A model generated the notes under the pieces. That model worked only from the letters and a program-made list of their open reading frames with translations. It ran no database searches and was not told where the DNA came from. A stretch of DNA of 64,000 nucleotides from the NCBI RefSeq assembly GCF_001701025.1, contig NZ_CP016793.1, positions 6,820,001 to 6,884,000 of the forward strand, in the 5' to 3' direction. Source of the DNA: Lentzea guizhouensis. Lineage in GTDB: Bacteria; Actinomycetota; Actinomycetes; Mycobacteriales; Pseudonocardiaceae. This document shows positions 53,837 through 62,911 of the stretch, one piece after another (within the stretch, counting starts at the first letter, position 1; every line of letters begins with the position of its first letter). The position numbers and the translations under genes are program-made.

Positions 53837-54225
53837 CCTGGCCTGCTCCTGCCTCCGCTCCCGCCACCGCCTCCGGCACCGCTCCCGCCTCCGCCTCCGC
53901 TCCCGCCTCCGCCACCGCTCCCGCCTCCGCTCCGCCTCCGCCACCGCTCCCGCCTCCGCTCCCGCCACCGCCTCCGGTACCGCTTCCGCTCCTGGCACCG
54001 CTCCCGCCACCGCCACCGCCACGCCACCGCCTCCGGCACCGCCTCCGGCACCGCTTCCGCTCCTGGCACCGCCACCGCTCCCGCCACCGCTCCGCCACCG
54101 CCACCGCTTCCGCTCCCGGCACCGCTCCTGCTCCTGCCTCCGCCACCGCCACGCTTCCGCCTCCGTCACTGCCCCCGCCACCGCCCGCCATCGCCCCACT
54201 GACCGCCCCGCTGACCCCACCGGAC
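53830..54225. repeat. Low-complexity CCGCC/CTCC tract
   Basis: Nearly 400 bases consist of variants of GCCTCCGCTCCCGCCACC. In each frame they encode Pro/Ala/Ser/Thr or Arg/His repeats. The tract separates two sensor genes. It contains no stop in one plus frame (53742-54242), but the sequence gives no sign of a folded protein. Confidence 0.85.
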
Positions 54226-54234
54226 CGGTGGCCC

Positions 54235-55305
54235 GTGACTGACCTCGCCGTCGTCACCACCACCCGCCAGGCCCTCCTGGTCGTCGTCACCGCCATCCAG
54301 CTCGTCCTCACCCTCCCGTCCCTCACCGCCACCACCCAGGCCCCCACCGCCTGGCTCGCCTACGCCGTCCTGACCGCCGTCCTCGCCACGGTCGCCAGCC
54401 ACGTCGCCGCAGGCCACGCCCAACTGCAGCCCGCGGTCGCCGCCACCCTCACCGCCGCCGTGCTCGCCTCCTCGGTCCTGGCGACCACCGCCCAGCCCGC
54501 CCACACGGCTCTGAGCGCGGACGACTGGGCGTTCGGGCTCGTCGGCTGGTACCTGCTGCTCGTCCTGGTCGAACGCCCCAAGCCCCTCATCGCCGCGCTG
54601 AGCGCCCACCTCGCGCTGTCCGCCGGGTGGTTCCTGCACGCCGGCGGCGAGGACGGCGGCACCGCGGGGGTCGTGATCCTCAGCGGCACGAGCTTCCAGG
54701 TCGGTGTCATCGTGATCACCCGTGTGCTGCAGCGGGACGCGCGGCTGGCGCGGCTGGCCGCGGCCGAGCACGACGCGGCGCGGACCCGGGAAGAGCTGGC
54801 GCGGCAACGGGAGCAGGACCTCAGGGCCGGGTTCGAGGGGCAGCTCGGGGCGGTGCTGCCGTTGCTCGCGGACCTGGCCGACGAGGTCGTGGGCGTCGAG
54901 GACGAGCAGACTCGGCTGCGGTGTTCGCACGCGGCGGTGCAGCTGCGGAGGTTGTTCGCGGAGAACGACGACGTGCCCGATCCGCTGCTGCACGAGCTGA
55001 CGGCGTGCGTGGACGTGGCCGAGCGGCGTGGGGTGGTGGTGTCGCTGGCGGTGAGCGGGACGGCGACGCCGGTGCCGACGGAGGTGCGCAGGGAGCTGGT
55101 CACGCCGATGGCCCGTGCGCTCGCGGCGGCGGGTGGGCGTGCGAAGGTGAGCCTGCTCAGGACGCCGACGGAGGTGCGGGTGGCCGTGGTGGCGGACGCG
55201 CCCGGTGAGCTGCCGCAGGGCGACGGCGTGCCCGAGCTGGTCACCGTCGAGACGAGCGTCCACAGCGGACTGGTGAGGAGCGAGGCGCGATGGCGGACGA
55301 CCTGA
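54235..55305 (+). CDS. Membrane sensor protein, kinase-like without catalytic motifs
   Basis: The 356-residue protein has five or so membrane helices (10-155), a coiled coil (RLARLAAAEHDAARTREELAR) and a C-terminal domain placed like a histidine kinase core. I see no His box and no N-box, so it is probably a degenerate kinase. It overlaps the response regulator by 16 bases. It may modify the signal of the kinase encoded before it. Confidence 0.7.
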   Translation: MTDLAVVTTTRQALLVVVTAIQLVLTLPSLTATTQAPTAWLAYAVLTAVLATVASHVAAGHAQLQPAVAATLTAAVLASSVLATTAQPAHTALSADDWAFGLVGWYLLLVLVERPKPLIAALSAHLALSAGWFLHAGGEDGGTAGVVILSGTSFQVGVIVITRVLQRDARLARLAAAEHDAARTREELARQREQDLRAGFEGQLGAVLPLLADLADEVVGVEDEQTRLRCSHAAVQLRRLFAENDDVPDPLLHELTACVDVAERRGVVVSLAVSGTATPVPTEVRRELVTPMARALAAAGGRAKVSLLRTPTEVRVAVVADAPGELPQGDGVPELVTVETSVHSGLVRSEARWRTT

Positions 55306-55949
55306 CCACCGGCGAGGTGACGGCGGTCGTGGTGGACGACCACCCTGTCGTCCGGGCGGGCGTCGCGCACTGGCTGTCCACCGCGCAACCACCGATCACG
55401 CTCGTCGCCAGCGGCGAGGACCCCGGGGTGGCCTGGCAGGCCGACCAGGACGCCGTCGTCGTGCTCGACCTGCACCTCGGTGGCGTCACGCCCGCGACGG
55501 CCGAGCTGCGCAGGCTCGCCGAGGACGGGCGCAGGGTCGTCGTCTACTCGATGCGCGCCGACGACGAGATCGCCCTGCAGTGCCTGGAGCTCGGCGCGCT
55601 GAGCTACCTCACCAAGGCCGAGGGCGCCGACCACCTGGTGCAGGCGGTGCGGGCGGCGGCGAACGGCCAGTCCTACACCCCGCCCGCACTCGCCGGCGCG
55701 CTCGCGGGTGACCGGTCCGAGACGCGGCCCGCGTTGTCACCGCGCGAGACCGAGGTGCTGGTCGAGTGGTTCCAGTCGGAGTCGAAGGAGTTCGTGGCCC
55801 AGCGGCTCAACATCACGCTCAGCACGGTCAACTCCCACCTGGAACGGATCAGGGTGAAGTACGCCGCGATCGGACGGCAGGCACCCACCAAGGCGGCCCT
55901 GGTCGCGCGGGCGATCCAGGACGGGCTGATCGGCCTCGACGACCTCTGA
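55290..55949 (+). CDS. LuxR-type response regulator
   Basis: The 219-residue protein has a receiver (VVVDDHPVVRAGVAHWL, Asp in VVVLDLHLGG, Lys in YLTKAEG) and a LuxR-like helix-turn-helix (LSPRETEVLVEWFQ, LNITLSTVNSHLERIRVKY). It closes the three-gene operon with the two membrane sensors. Confidence 0.9.
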   Translation: MADDLTTGEVTAVVVDDHPVVRAGVAHWLSTAQPPITLVASGEDPGVAWQADQDAVVVLDLHLGGVTPATAELRRLAEDGRRVVVYSMRADDEIALQCLELGALSYLTKAEGADHLVQAVRAAANGQSYTPPALAGALAGDRSETRPALSPRETEVLVEWFQSESKEFVAQRLNITLSTVNSHLERIRVKYAAIGRQAPTKAALVARAIQDGLIGLDDL

Positions 55950-56038
55950 GTCCCTTGTGGTGTGAACGACCGATACCGGACCGTCCACGCGCGACCTAGC
56001 CTCGCTGGCAAGCCGGCCGCCAGCGAGGAGTTCCACCA

Positions 56039-56662
56039 GTGACGCACGTCCGTTCCCTGATCATCGTCGCAGCGGCGGGCTTGCTCCTGTCGGCGTGCGG
56101 CTCGCAGACCGCCGGCTCGCCCGCTCCGGTCGACACCACCACCGAGACCACGGCCGGCACCAGCACCAGCGAGAAGCCGAGCACCACCTCCAACGCCCCG
56201 GTCGCCGCCGGCGGCGAGGTCACCGCTCCCGGCTCGAAGCTCAAGGTCGGCGCCCGCGCGGTGATCCCCCTCTCCTACGGCGACAAGAGCGGCACCGTGG
56301 CCGTCACCCTCACCGCCATCGAGCAGGGCGCCAAGGAGGACCTCGCGAAGTTCGGCGAGAAGGCCAAGGGCATCACGCCGTTCTACCTGCGGGTCAAGGT
56401 CGAGAACCTGAGCGGCACCGACCTGCGCTACACCTCGGTCTCCCTGCGCGGCCTCGGCGTCGACGGCAAGGGCACCGGTGTGATCATCAGCGGCGACACG
56501 CCCAAGTGCGACTCCACCAGCGCACCGAAGACTTTCACGGCGGCGGGCGAGAGCTACGAGACCTGCGTGCTCAGCGCCGCCCCGGACGGCTCCAAGGTCG
56601 TGGCGGGCGAGTACAACCGCGGCGACGACTACGTGAAGTCGCCGATCACCTGGGAGAGCTAG
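56039..56662 (+). CDS. DUF4352-like lipoprotein
   Basis: The 207-residue protein has the lipobox LLLSAC (Cys about 20), a Thr/Ser-rich linker (25-55) and an Ig-like domain with VKVENLSGTDLRYTSVSLRG, the pattern of DUF4352 or telomeric-repeat-factor-like surface lipoproteins. Two Cys may form a disulfide (PKCDS, ETCVL). GTG 56039 follows GAGGAG. The role is unknown. Confidence 0.78.
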   Translation: MTHVRSLIIVAAAGLLLSACGSQTAGSPAPVDTTTETTAGTSTSEKPSTTSNAPVAAGGEVTAPGSKLKVGARAVIPLSYGDKSGTVAVTLTAIEQGAKEDLAKFGEKAKGITPFYLRVKVENLSGTDLRYTSVSLRGLGVDGKGTGVIISGDTPKCDSTSAPKTFTAAGESYETCVLSAAPDGSKVVAGEYNRGDDYVKSPITWES

Positions 56663-56670
56663 GACCGAAC

Positions 56671-56988
56671 GTGATCACCACCATGGCTCTGCTCAAAGCG
56701 CACAAGGGGTTCACCCGAGCCGAGTTCATCGACTACTACGAGCACCACCACGTCCCGCTGATCCTGAGCCTCGCCCCGGCACCGGCCTACTACGCCCGCA
56801 ACTACCTGCCGGAGACCGCCGACTCCGAGTTCGACGTCCTCACCCACATGAGGTTCGCCGACGAGGCCGCCCGCCAGAAGTGGCTCGCCCTGGTCCTCGC
56901 CGACGGGTCCGGGGCGGCCGAGGACGAGGCCCGGTTCCTGGACCGCTCGCGCACCCGCTCGTGGGTGGTGGAGGAGCACGTCAGCTGA
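56671..56988 (+). CDS. EthD-domain protein
   Basis: The 105-residue protein (GTG 56671) has the ferredoxin-like EthD pattern (KAHKGFTRAEFIDYYEHHHV) near the start and ends SWVVEEHV. EthD proteins are small enzymes or accessory proteins in degradation or polyketide pathways. It follows the lipoprotein by 8 bases, so they may be cotranscribed, although the functions do not suggest a link. Confidence 0.8.
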   Translation: MITTMALLKAHKGFTRAEFIDYYEHHHVPLILSLAPAPAYYARNYLPETADSEFDVLTHMRFADEAARQKWLALVLADGSGAAEDEARFLDRSRTRSWVVEEHVS

Positions 56989-57066
56989 GGTTCGGCTGGG
57001 CTGCCGACGGCGGGCGAGGTGCTGGGCAACCCGCGGAGGGTGGCGAGGAAGCGTCCAAGACCTGCT

Positions 57067-57150
57067 CCGGCCTCGGCGACACCCGCTGGGCATCGCCGAG
57101 GCCGGCGGTGAGACGGGTCGCGGCGCCTCCGGTCGAGGTTCGGCGCCGCG
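57067..57150. terminator. Two hairpins between convergent genes
   Basis: The first has 13-base arms (57067-57079, 57093-57105); the second has 9-base arms CGCGGCGCC/GGCGCCGCG (57119-57127, 57142-57150). They lie between the EthD gene and the convergent hydrolase gene, so each strand can end in one. Confidence 0.75.
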
Positions 57151-57163
57151 GCCCTGGACCTGG

Positions 57164-58015
57164 TCAGGAGTGCGGGCAGGTGTCCCGGTACTCCTCGATC
57201 AGGGTGCTGCGGCCCGGTGCGGGGCAGAGGAACTGCTCGTAGCGGGTGTCGTTGTCGATGAACCGCTTGAGCCACGAGATGCTGTACTTCGCGATCGTCG
57301 TGTTGTTCGAGTTCGGCGCGAAGTGCGAGGCGTTGTTGAGCTCCAGGTACGCCTTGTCCAACGTGGACGGCAACGACGTGTAGAACGGCTCCGAGTGCGA
57401 CGAGACCGGCGCGATGGAGTCGTCCTCCGCGCCGACGACCAGGGTCGGCACGCGGACCGACGACCAGTTCTTCGTGGTGTGCCAGCCGGTCAGCGGGATC
57501 GCCGCCTGCAGTGCCGGGCGCTGGCTGGCCGCGCGCAGGGTGCCGCCGCCGCCCATCGAGTGGCCCATCACGCCGAGCCGGGTCGAGTCGATGCGGGTGC
57601 GGACGCTGCTCTGCTGGGTCAGGTAGTCCAGTGCGGCGAGCAGCTGTGAGGCGCGGCTGTCGGGCTGGTCGTAGATGCCGTTCGTGTCGATCGTGAACAC
57701 CACGAAGCCCTGGGACGCGAGGCGCGGGCCCAGCCACGAGATGCTGGACTGCGTGCCGGTGTAGCCGGGGGAGATCGCCACGGCGCCGAACGTCCCGGAG
57801 GCGGTGCTGGTCGGGTAGTAGATCGTGCCGCCACCGAAGCCGCCGACCAGCGAGGACACCGAGGTCTCCGACACGGCGAACGGCCCGCGGAGTGCCTCGA
57901 TGCTCGAGTTGGTCGGTGCCGGACCGCGTTCGTACGGGTTGGCCGCGTGGGCGGTACCGGTACCGGTGACGAGCACCAGCGAGAGCGCTAGTGGGATCAG
58001 GGTGCGAAGTTGCAC
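57164..58015 (-). CDS. Secreted polyester hydrolase (cutinase/PETase-like)
   Basis: The 283-residue protein has a signal peptide (to about residue 24) and a mature part starting ANPYERGP that strongly resembles Thermobifida cutinases. It shows GYTGT (Tyr 85, oxyanion), the nucleophile in GHSMGG (Ser 153), DDSIAP (Asp 199) and ASHFAP (His 231), Trp 178 in [11 protein letters not shown], and the C-terminal Cys pair 264/280. Enzymes of this family cut cutin and PET. His 207 stands where IsPETase has Ser. GTG 58015 follows GAGG. Confidence 0.92.
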   Translation of the reverse strand: MQLRTLIPLALSLVLVTGTGTAHAANPYERGPAPTNSSIEALRGPFAVSETSVSSLVGGFGGGTIYYPTSTASGTFGAVAISPGYTGTQSSISWLGPRLASQGFVVFTIDTNGIYDQPDSRASQLLAALDYLTQQSSVRTRIDSTRLGVMGHSMGGGGTLRAASQRPALQAAIPLTGWHTTKNWSSVRVPTLVVGAEDDSIAPVSSHSEPFYTSLPSTLDKAYLELNNASHFAPNSNNTTIAKYSISWLKRFIDNDTRYEQFLCPAPGRSTLIEEYRDTCPHS

Positions 58016-58199
58016 GGCGCTGTACACCTCATTCGGCAGGGGAACTGCGAGGACACCCCGACCCTGCAACCGCGGCGCACGGGTCCGCATCGGTGCAACC
58101 ACCGGTCTGGCGAAAAACTTCGGTGGTAAAACTAACGCTGGTAGTTGAATTTGCCCGTGACCCCTTCCGCTGGGCCTCCACCGCCGCGAAACTGGCCCG

Positions 58200-61165
58200 A
58201 TGCTGCGTGGCCGTGACCGCCAGCGCGTCGCCGTGGACGCGCTGCTCGGACGTGCGCGCGCCGGCCGCGGCGGGGCACTCGTGGTGTGCGGCGAACCCGG
58301 CAGCGGCAGGACCGCGCTGCTCGACCACGCCCGGCGCTCCTACGACGCGGTGCTGTGCGTGGACGACGTGCGCGAGCTGACCGACGACCTGCGCCGGCTC
58401 GCCTCCGACGTCACCGACACCTCGGCGGCCCTGCTCCTCGCGACGGAGGGGGAGACCTTCGGGCTGCCCGCGGTGGTGCTCGACCCGCTGGACCGCGCCG
58501 AGAGCCTGCTCGTCCTGCACGACCTGCTGCCGGGCCTCCCGGCCGCACTGGCGGTCGACCTCGCCGACCTGGCCTGCGGAAACCCGCTGGCCCTGGTGGA
58601 GCTGGCCGGCTCGCTCACCTCCGACCAGCTCGGCGGCATCGCACCACCACCGGACGGACTGCCCCTGGCGAGCTCCCTGCGGGGCAGGCTGCTCGCACGG
58701 TTCGCCGGGCTGCCGGAGCGCGCGCGACGGGTGGTGGCGCTGGCGGCGGTCGACGAGGAGCTCACGGCGGACGTGCTGGCCCGGCTCACCGGCGACGTGG
58801 ACGCGGTGACGGAGGCGGGCGCGCTGCTGGACCCGCGGCGGTGGTGCGGTCGACGCTGGCGGGGGCTGTCGCCGGCGTGCGGTTCCGGGCGCACGCGGAG
58901 CTGGCCGGGTTGTTGCCGGTAGGCCGAGGAGGACGTGGCACGAGGCGAACGCGGCGGAGCGTGACGGTCGGCGCCGAGCACGCCTCCCAGACAGTCGCCG
59001 CTCGGGTTCACACCACCGCTGTGTCCACTACGACCGTGCTCGCCACCGCTCCCGCTCCGGTTCCTGCGGCCGCTCCCCGGGCATGCCGCCACGCCCGCCG
59101 CCACCGTCGCCGTGCCCGCCACTGCCGCTCCCGCCGCCGCGCCTGCCACAGCCACCACCGCCGCCACTCCTGCTGCCGCACCCGCCGCGCCCGACGCCGC
59201 GCCTGCCGCCACCGTCATGGCCGCCGCGCGCTGCCGCCGCACCGCCGATGCCACCGTCATGGCCGCCGCGCCCGCCGCCGCTGCACCCGCCGCACCCGCC
59301 GCACCCGCCGCACCCGCCGAACCCGCCGCATCCGTCGCGTCCGCCGCACCCGTCGCAGCTGTCGCGTCCGTCGCGTCCGCAGCACCGCAGCACCGCCGCA
59401 CCCGCCGCACCCGCCCCCGCCCACCCGCCGCACCCGCCGCACCCGCCGCGTCCGCCGCACCCGTCGCTGCCGTCGCGTCCGTCGCGTCCGACGCCACCGT
59501 CATGGCCACCGCACCCGCCGCACCCGCCTCCACCGCCCGGCCGCTCCCCCCCGACCCCGACCTGCTCACCAGCAGCGCCGAGCACGCCCGCCGTTGCGGC
59601 GACTTCGCCACCGCGCCCGCGACCACGACCGTGCCGCCCGGCTCACCACCGACCCCGAGCAGAAGGCCCGCCGCCTCCTCAACGCCGCCGCCGACCACTG
59701 GGCCCACGGCGCACCTCACCGCGCCCGTGCCGTCCTCAGAACCGCCGTCCGCCTCACCGACACCCAGGAGCTCAAGGCGCTCATGGACCTGGTCGTCGGC
59801 GGCATCGACCTCGGCGAGAGCCTCCCCGACGTCGCCGCGGACCGGCTGATGAGGGCCGCGCGCAACCTCGTCGGCACCCGGCGCGGGCTGGCGGTCGCGG
59901 CGCTCGGGTTCGCGGGGGAGGCGGCCAGCATCGCGGGGGACCACCGCCGGTACAGCGCCGTCGCGGAGTTCGCCAGGGAGATCCGGCGCGCCGACGAGCC
60001 GGCCGACACGCGGCTCACGCTCGGCCACCTCACCGGCATGGCGGCGACGTTCGAGGGGCGTCACGACGAGGCGTTGCCCGCGTTGCGGGAGGTCATCGGG
60101 CTCGCGCAGCACGTGCCGGGTCCGCAGGCCCGGATCTGGGCGAGCCAGGCCGCCTACGTGCTCGGCGACGCGGTCGGGTCTTACGAGATGGCGACGAGTG
60201 CGGTCACGGCGGCGCGGGAGAGCGGGTTCACGGCGTTGGTGCCGTGGGCGTTGGTGTACCGGGCGTTGTCGGCGTTGATGCTCGACCAGCACGCCGCGGC
60301 GCTGACGGCGGCCACCGAGGGCGTGCACGCGGCCACGGCGATCGGGCAGCACAACGCGGTGGTCGACCACCTGACGATCCTCGCGCTGCTGGCGGCGTTG
60401 CGCGGGGACGCGGAGACGGCGTTGCACCGCATCGAGGCCGCCGCCGAGCACATCACCCAGCGTGGGCTGACCCGGCCGGGCACGTTCGGCGCCTGGGCGT
60501 TCGCGTGCGTCGACCTGGCCCAGGACCGGCCCGCCGACGCGCTCGACCGGTTGCGGCTGCACCCTGGGCACGCCGGCATCAAGGTGATGGCCGCGCCGCA
60601 GGTGGTCGAGGCCGCCGTCGCGTGCGGGCAACCGTCCACAGGGGACCGGGCGCTGCAGCCGTACGAGCGCTGGGCCGAGACCACCGGCAGCCCGGCCAGG
60701 CTCGCGCTCTCGCACCGCTGCCACGGCCTGCTCGAGTCCGGCACCGCGGACGAGCACTTCGAGGAGGCCATCCGGTTGCACCGCGCCAGCGGCACCGCGA
60801 TGGAGCTCGCGAAGACCGAGCTGCTGTACGGCAACCGGCTGCGCAGGAGCCGCAAACCCAAGGCCGCGCGCGAACACCTGCGCGACGCCGTGCGCATCTT
60901 CCAGTCCTACCAAGCCGATCACTGGGTCGCGCGGGCCAGCGCCGAGCTGCGCGCGGCCGGTGACACCACCGGCGAACCGAACGACCGGCCGGAGCTGACG
61001 CCGCAGCAGGCGCAGATCGCCAGGCTGGTCGCCGAGGGCGCCACGAACCGCGAGATCGCCGCGCGGTTGTTCCTGAGCCACCGCACCGTCGAGCACCACC
61101 TGCGCAACATCTTCGCGCGGCTCGGCGTGCGGTCGAGGGTCGAGCTCACCAGGAGGCTCGACTGA
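58200..61165 (+). pseudogene. LuxR-type ATPase regulator interrupted by a low-complexity tract
   Basis: The first frame has a P-loop ([19 protein letters not shown]) and the STAND-type ATPase to about 58850. The last frame (from about 59560) has TPR helices (KARRLLNAAADHWAHG onward) and a LuxR helix-turn-helix (LTPQQAQIARLVAEGATNREIA, SHRTVEHHLRNIFARLGV). Between them the expected sequence is replaced by an Arg/Ala/Pro tract (59040-59560), and the frame changes at least twice. As LAL-type proteins are one continuous chain, the gene seems broken here, unless the assembly is wrong. Confidence 0.72.
59040..59560. repeat. Low-complexity (CCGCACCCG)n tract
   Basis: About 520 bases vary the unit CCGCACCCG, most regular at 59277-59340 and 59395-59460. 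One plus frame reads as Ala/Pro runs, the others as Arg or His/Pro runs. It lies within the LuxR-type gene, where related genes have no such insert. Confidence 0.85.
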
Positions 61166-61167
61166 CG

Positions 61168-61602
61168 GTGTCCGAGCAGAGCAAAGGTGGTTGTGTGCGC
61201 GAGCAGTACCGGCACTGGCAGCGGATTCCGACCCGATGGGCCGACAACGACGTCTACGGGCACGTGAACAACGTCGTCCACTACGCGTTCATGGACACCG
61301 TGATCAACACGTGGCTGATCGACGCCGGCCTCGACATCCACGAGGGCGCCGAGATCGGCCTGTGCGTCGAGTCGCACTGCAACTACCGCGCCTCGGTGTC
61401 GTTCCCGGACACCTTGGACGCGGGCCTGCGGATCGGGCGCCTCGGCCGGTCCAGCGTGCGCTACGAGGTCGGGTTCCTCCTCGACGACACCGTCATCGCG
61501 GAAGGCCACTTCGTGCACGTCTTCGTCGACCGCACGACCCGCAAGCCCGTCGAGATCCCGGCGGCCCTGCGCACGCGGATGGAAGGGCTGGTGGTCGCGT
61601 GA
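61168..61602 (+). CDS. Acyl-CoA thioesterase, hotdog fold
   Basis: The 144-residue protein has the 4HBT pattern RWADNDVYGHVNNVVHYAFMDT and the long strand region VESHCNYRASVSFPDTLDAGL. The Asp in the first motif is the usual catalytic residue. It cuts thioesters of unknown acyl chain. GTG 61168 is chosen; GTG 61195 is an alternative. It overlaps the next dehydrogenase gene by GTGA. Confidence 0.9.
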   Translation: MSEQSKGGCVREQYRHWQRIPTRWADNDVYGHVNNVVHYAFMDTVINTWLIDAGLDIHEGAEIGLCVESHCNYRASVSFPDTLDAGLRIGRLGRSSVRYEVGFLLDDTVIAEGHFVHVFVDRTTRKPVEIPAALRTRMEGLVVA

Positions 61603-62708
61603 AGACCAGGGGAGCGGTGCTCACGTCCGTCGGCGGCCCGCTGGAGGTCGTCGACCTCGAGCTCGACCCGCCGGGTCCCGGCGAGCTGCTGGTGCGCGTG
61701 CACGCCACCGGCCTGTGCCACTCCGACCTGTCGGTGATCGACGGCTCGCGGATCCGGCCGTTGCCGATGGTCCTCGGCCACGAGGCGGCGGGCGAGGTCG
61801 TCGAGGCGGGGCCGAACTCCGAGTTCCGGCCGGGCGACCACGTCGTGCTGTCGTTCGTGCCGGCCTGCGGTGCCTGCCGCCCGTGCGCGTCCGGTCGCCA
61901 GGCGCTGTGCGAACCGGGTGCCGCCGCCAACCGCGAGGGAACGCTGCTCAGCGGGGCGCGCCGGTGGACGCTGCCCGACGGCACCCGGCCGCACCACCAC
62001 CTCGGCGTGTCCGGGTTCGCCGAGTACACCGTGATCTCCGACCGCTCGGCGACCCTCGTGCCGGCGGACCTGCCGCTCGACGTCGCCGCGCTGTTCGGGT
62101 GCGCCGTGCTCACCGGCGCGGGGGCCGCGTTCTACAGCGCCGAGGTGAGGCCGGGGGACCGGGTCGCCGTGTTCGGGCTCGGCGGTGTCGGCCTGGCCGC
62201 CGTGCTCGCCGCGGTCACGGCGGGCGCCACGCAGGTCGTCGCGGTCGACGTCGTGGACCACAAGCGGCAGCTGGCCCTCACCCTCGGCGCCACCCACGAG
62301 GTGCCCGGCGGACCCGATGTCGTGGCCCAGCTCCGCGACCTCACCGGCGGCGGCGCGGACAAGGTCATCGACACCACCGGCGTCGCGGCCGTGCTGGAAC
62401 AGGCCTACGCCGCCACCGCCGTCGGCGGCACCACGGTCACCGTCGGCCTGCCGCACCCCGACCGCACGGTCACGCTGCCCGCGCTGAACCTGGTCGCCGA
62501 GGAACGCACGCTCAAGGGCAGCTACCTCGGCTCCTGCGTACCGCGCCGCGACGTGCCGCGGTTCGTCGACCTGTACCGCGCCGGCCGGCTGCCGGTCGAG
62601 GGCCTGCTGTCCGGCCGGCTGACCCTGCCGGAGATCAACGACGGGTTCGCCCTGCTCGCGTCCGGCGAGGCGGTGCGCCAAGTCGTGATCATGGCGGAGG
62701 GCCTGTAG
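61599..62708 (+). CDS. Zinc-dependent alcohol dehydrogenase
   Basis: The 369-residue MDR protein has the catalytic zinc Cys in GLCHSDLS and GHEAAGEVVE, the structural zinc lobe C..C..C..C (ACGACRPCASGRQALC) and the NAD motif GLGGVGLAAVLAAV. It resembles class III/aryl-alcohol type enzymes and oxidises an alcohol or formaldehyde-type adduct. It shares an operon with the thioesterase. A strong hairpin overlaps its last codons. Confidence 0.93.
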   Translation: MKTRGAVLTSVGGPLEVVDLELDPPGPGELLVRVHATGLCHSDLSVIDGSRIRPLPMVLGHEAAGEVVEAGPNSEFRPGDHVVLSFVPACGACRPCASGRQALCEPGAAANREGTLLSGARRWTLPDGTRPHHHLGVSGFAEYTVISDRSATLVPADLPLDVAALFGCAVLTGAGAAFYSAEVRPGDRVAVFGLGGVGLAAVLAAVTAGATQVVAVDVVDHKRQLALTLGATHEVPGGPDVVAQLRDLTGGGADKVIDTTGVAAVLEQAYAATAVGGTTVTVGLPHPDRTVTLPALNLVAEERTLKGSYLGSCVPRRDVPRFVDLYRAGRLPVEGLLSGRLTLPEINDGFALLASGEAVRQVVIMAEGL

Positions 62709-62750
62709 CGGAGTCCCGTGCGCGATAGCGCACGGGACTCCACTACAGGC
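62701..62750 (+). terminator. Terminator overlapping the dehydrogenase stop codon
   Basis: Arms 62701-62723 and 62728-62750 pair at 22 of 23 positions around a GATA loop. The left arm includes the last two codons and the TAG stop of the dehydrogenase gene. Confidence 0.85.
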
Positions 62751-62810
62751 CCCATGCCCGGTTCGGTCCGTCCGGGCACGAATCGGGCAGGACAGGAGCT
62801 TTGTCAGCGG

Positions 62811-62853
62811 TTGACCTCCGAGGGCTTCCTGCTGCACGGTGAGAGCGCTCTCA
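62811..62853 (+). promoter_or_regulatory. Promoter with LacI-type operator
   Basis: TTGACC (62811-62816) is a good -35. The perfect 14-base palindrome TGAGAGCGCTCTCA (62840-62853) begins at or just after the expected -10. It differs by one base pair on each side from the CebR/CelR operator TGGGAGCGCTCCCA. The protease start is 59 bases further. Confidence 0.7.
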
Positions 62854-62911
62854 TGTTCGCGCCATCCGCAACGGGGCGGGTGGCGATCCCTGCACGGACA
62901 AGGAGACGAGC

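Noticed and set aside
53742..54242. A 166-codon plus-strand frame over the low-complexity tract
   Set aside because: Its translation is only Arg/His/Ser/Ala/Pro repeats and begins antiphase within the kinase gene; it does not look like a real protein.
59040..59560. Possible CRISPR-like or VNTR array
   Set aside because: There are no constant repeats with unique spacers; units merge into each other and no cas genes are near. It is low-complexity DNA.
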